Positions 13,806-14,716 of a stretch of DNA of 14,716 nucleotides are shown piece after piece; the stretch's first letter is position 1, and each line of letters begins with the position of its first letter. The stretch spans positions 16,785 to 31,500 of the forward strand of contig PMBA01000220.1 in the NCBI GenBank assembly GCA_003152795.1. Reading direction: 5' to 3'. A program made the translations under genes and the position numbers. The DNA comes from Acidobacteriaceae bacterium. GTDB taxonomy: Bacteria; Acidobacteriota; Terriglobia; Terriglobales; Acidobacteriaceae. Below the pieces are notes generated by a model. That model was given only the letters and a program-made list of their open reading frames with translations, had not been told where the DNA came from and searched no databases.

Positions 13806-14716
13806 TCAATAAGCTGAATCGCCGTCGAAGAGCTGGAAACTCACTGGAAACGCGTGCTCCAGGGCATTTGTGGGGTCGTAAATCAAAACCGGTTCCTGGT
13901 ACTGGCGCCAGAAACCATTCCAGGCCAGCGCGCGGCTCAGAATTGGAAATGAGGCGAGGGAGCGAATGCGGCACACTTCCGGATCGAGCCGCGCGGCCTG
14001 CGTAACCATCGCAGCGGCGAGATTCCAGTCATTCGCATTGGTTGAATCCACCACCAGGTCGAGCAACCGGGCTTCCCATCCGGCTTTTCCGATGACGAAA
14101 TAACCCATGAGCTGGCCCTGGCGCCGCAGCAGGAATGCTTGCATTTCGAGGTGAGGACACTGCAGCAGATGGTTCAAGTCGGCGAGAGTGCGCCCGCAAA
14201 ACGTCCACGTCCGCCGGGCGCTGTTCAATACCGGCACGAGTGAATCGTCAAACTGTTTTACTGGAACGAAATTCCATGCCGCGGTGGCTCGCTCGCGATT
14301 CCGAGCGGGATGCGTAAGTCCGTGTAGTAACCGGAGAGTCGATTGCCCAGTGCGGGACCGCAGTCGGAACTCACGCCACGGTCGCAGCCACGCGGCGTAA
14401 GTCGGCGCTTCTCCCACTTGCAGGAAACCGATTTTAGGAATGATGAGGCGGGTGGCGGGAGCGCCACCAATCACGAAAGATACGGGCGCCTTTTCCATCA
14501 GCTTACGAAACAGAATCACGCCCATCCCTGGAGCCGAGGGGTCAGCGGCCCAATCCATCATGGTCACGCTGTTAACGGTGGTCCCGTCCGGCAGATGAAG
14601 GGTCACCGGGCAGATGCCACAATGCGCCAGGATCCGGCCATCTTGTTCGAGCAGGTAGCTGCCGCTGCTTTCCCGCCCGGGGCCCGGGCGCAGGTATTTC
14701 CACTCCAGTAATTGTG
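13806..14716 (-). CDS. GNAT-like N-acyltransferase, 5' end outside the window
   Basis: Partial gene: the reading frame is open to the window edge, so the start lies beyond 14716 and only the last 302 residues are seen. The first visible residues (LLEWKYLRPGPG, then GSYLLEQDGRILAHCGICPV) look like the N-terminal strands of a GNAT domain (WKY, then a Gly-rich turn and a beta strand). MMDWAADPSAPGMGVILFRK follows, with a GxG-type acetyl-CoA loop, then FVIGGAPATRLIIPKIGFLQ. A second, weaker GNAT-like half follows (about 180-300; AFLLRRQGQLMGYFVIGKAG), suggesting a tandem GNAT fold. A GTG at 14606 is in frame but would cut off the first strands. The stop lies 135 nt from the preferred deacetylase start (39 nt from the alternative). 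The likely role is acylation of a sugar or cell-surface precursor; the substrate is unknown. Confidence 0.75.
   Translation of the reverse strand, partial: QLLEWKYLRPGPGRESSGSYLLEQDGRILAHCGICPVTLHLPDGTTVNSVTMMDWAADPSAPGMGVILFRKLMEKAPVSFVIGGAPATRLIIPKIGFLQVGEAPTYAAWLRPWREFRLRSRTGQSTLRLLHGLTHPARNRERATAAWNFVPVKQFDDSLVPVLNSARRTWTFCGRTLADLNHLLQCPHLEMQAFLLRRQGQLMGYFVIGKAGWEARLLDLVVDSTNANDWNLAAAMVTQAARLDPEVCRIRSLASFPILSRALAWNGFWRQYQEPVLIYDPTNALEHAFPVSFQLFDGDSAY

Noticed and set aside
1..14716. CRISPR array, toxin-antitoxin pair or phage defence system
   Set aside because: No regularly spaced repeats of 25-40 nt and no gene pair or domain typical of these systems was seen.

Overview
The window looks like a chromosomal segment from a soil-type Acidobacteriota (Terriglobia-like) bacterium. 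This is an inference from three things seen here: moderately high GC with dense coding, a decayed C-terminal tail resembling the large Oar-like TonB-dependent receptors expanded in that phylum, and an efflux/glycoside hydrolase gene mix common there. No rRNA, tRNA or marker gene fixes the taxonomy.

Left half (about 417-8475, all on the minus strand, transcribed right to left): a compact six-gene operon encoding a complete tripartite ABC-2 exporter. The order is TetR/CecR-type repressor, HlyD/YbhG-type membrane fusion protein, double-ATPase YbhF-type protein, two ABC-2 permeases (YbhS/YbhR-like) and a TolC-family outer membrane channel. Gaps between genes are 2, -4 (ATGA overlap), 24, 4 and 26 nt, so the genes are very probably co-transcribed and partly translationally coupled. 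The layout matches E. coli cecR-ybhGFSR with a dedicated tolC added at the 3' end. A tandem 13-bp direct repeat abuts the repressor start and is the best operator candidate. The fusion protein has an unusual cytosolic Pro/Gln-rich extension of about 145 residues.

Middle (8476-9538): about 1 kb without an intact gene. It holds the decayed C-terminus of an IS481-like transposase (minus strand, at least two frameshifts) and the decayed C-terminus of a TonB-dependent receptor (plus strand, one in-frame stop, terminal Phe retained). A strong 9-bp-stem inverted repeat follows.

Right half: on the plus strand, a secreted GH39 glycosidase and a Tat-type secreted glucoamylase-like (PF10091/GH144-like) enzyme, 81 nt apart and probably one transcription unit. 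Converging on them from the right edge, on the minus strand, are a GNAT-like acyltransferase (5' end outside the window) and a polysaccharide deacetylase (CE4). The four genes together suggest a polysaccharide/exopolysaccharide modification and turnover locus. The substrate cannot be read from the sequence.
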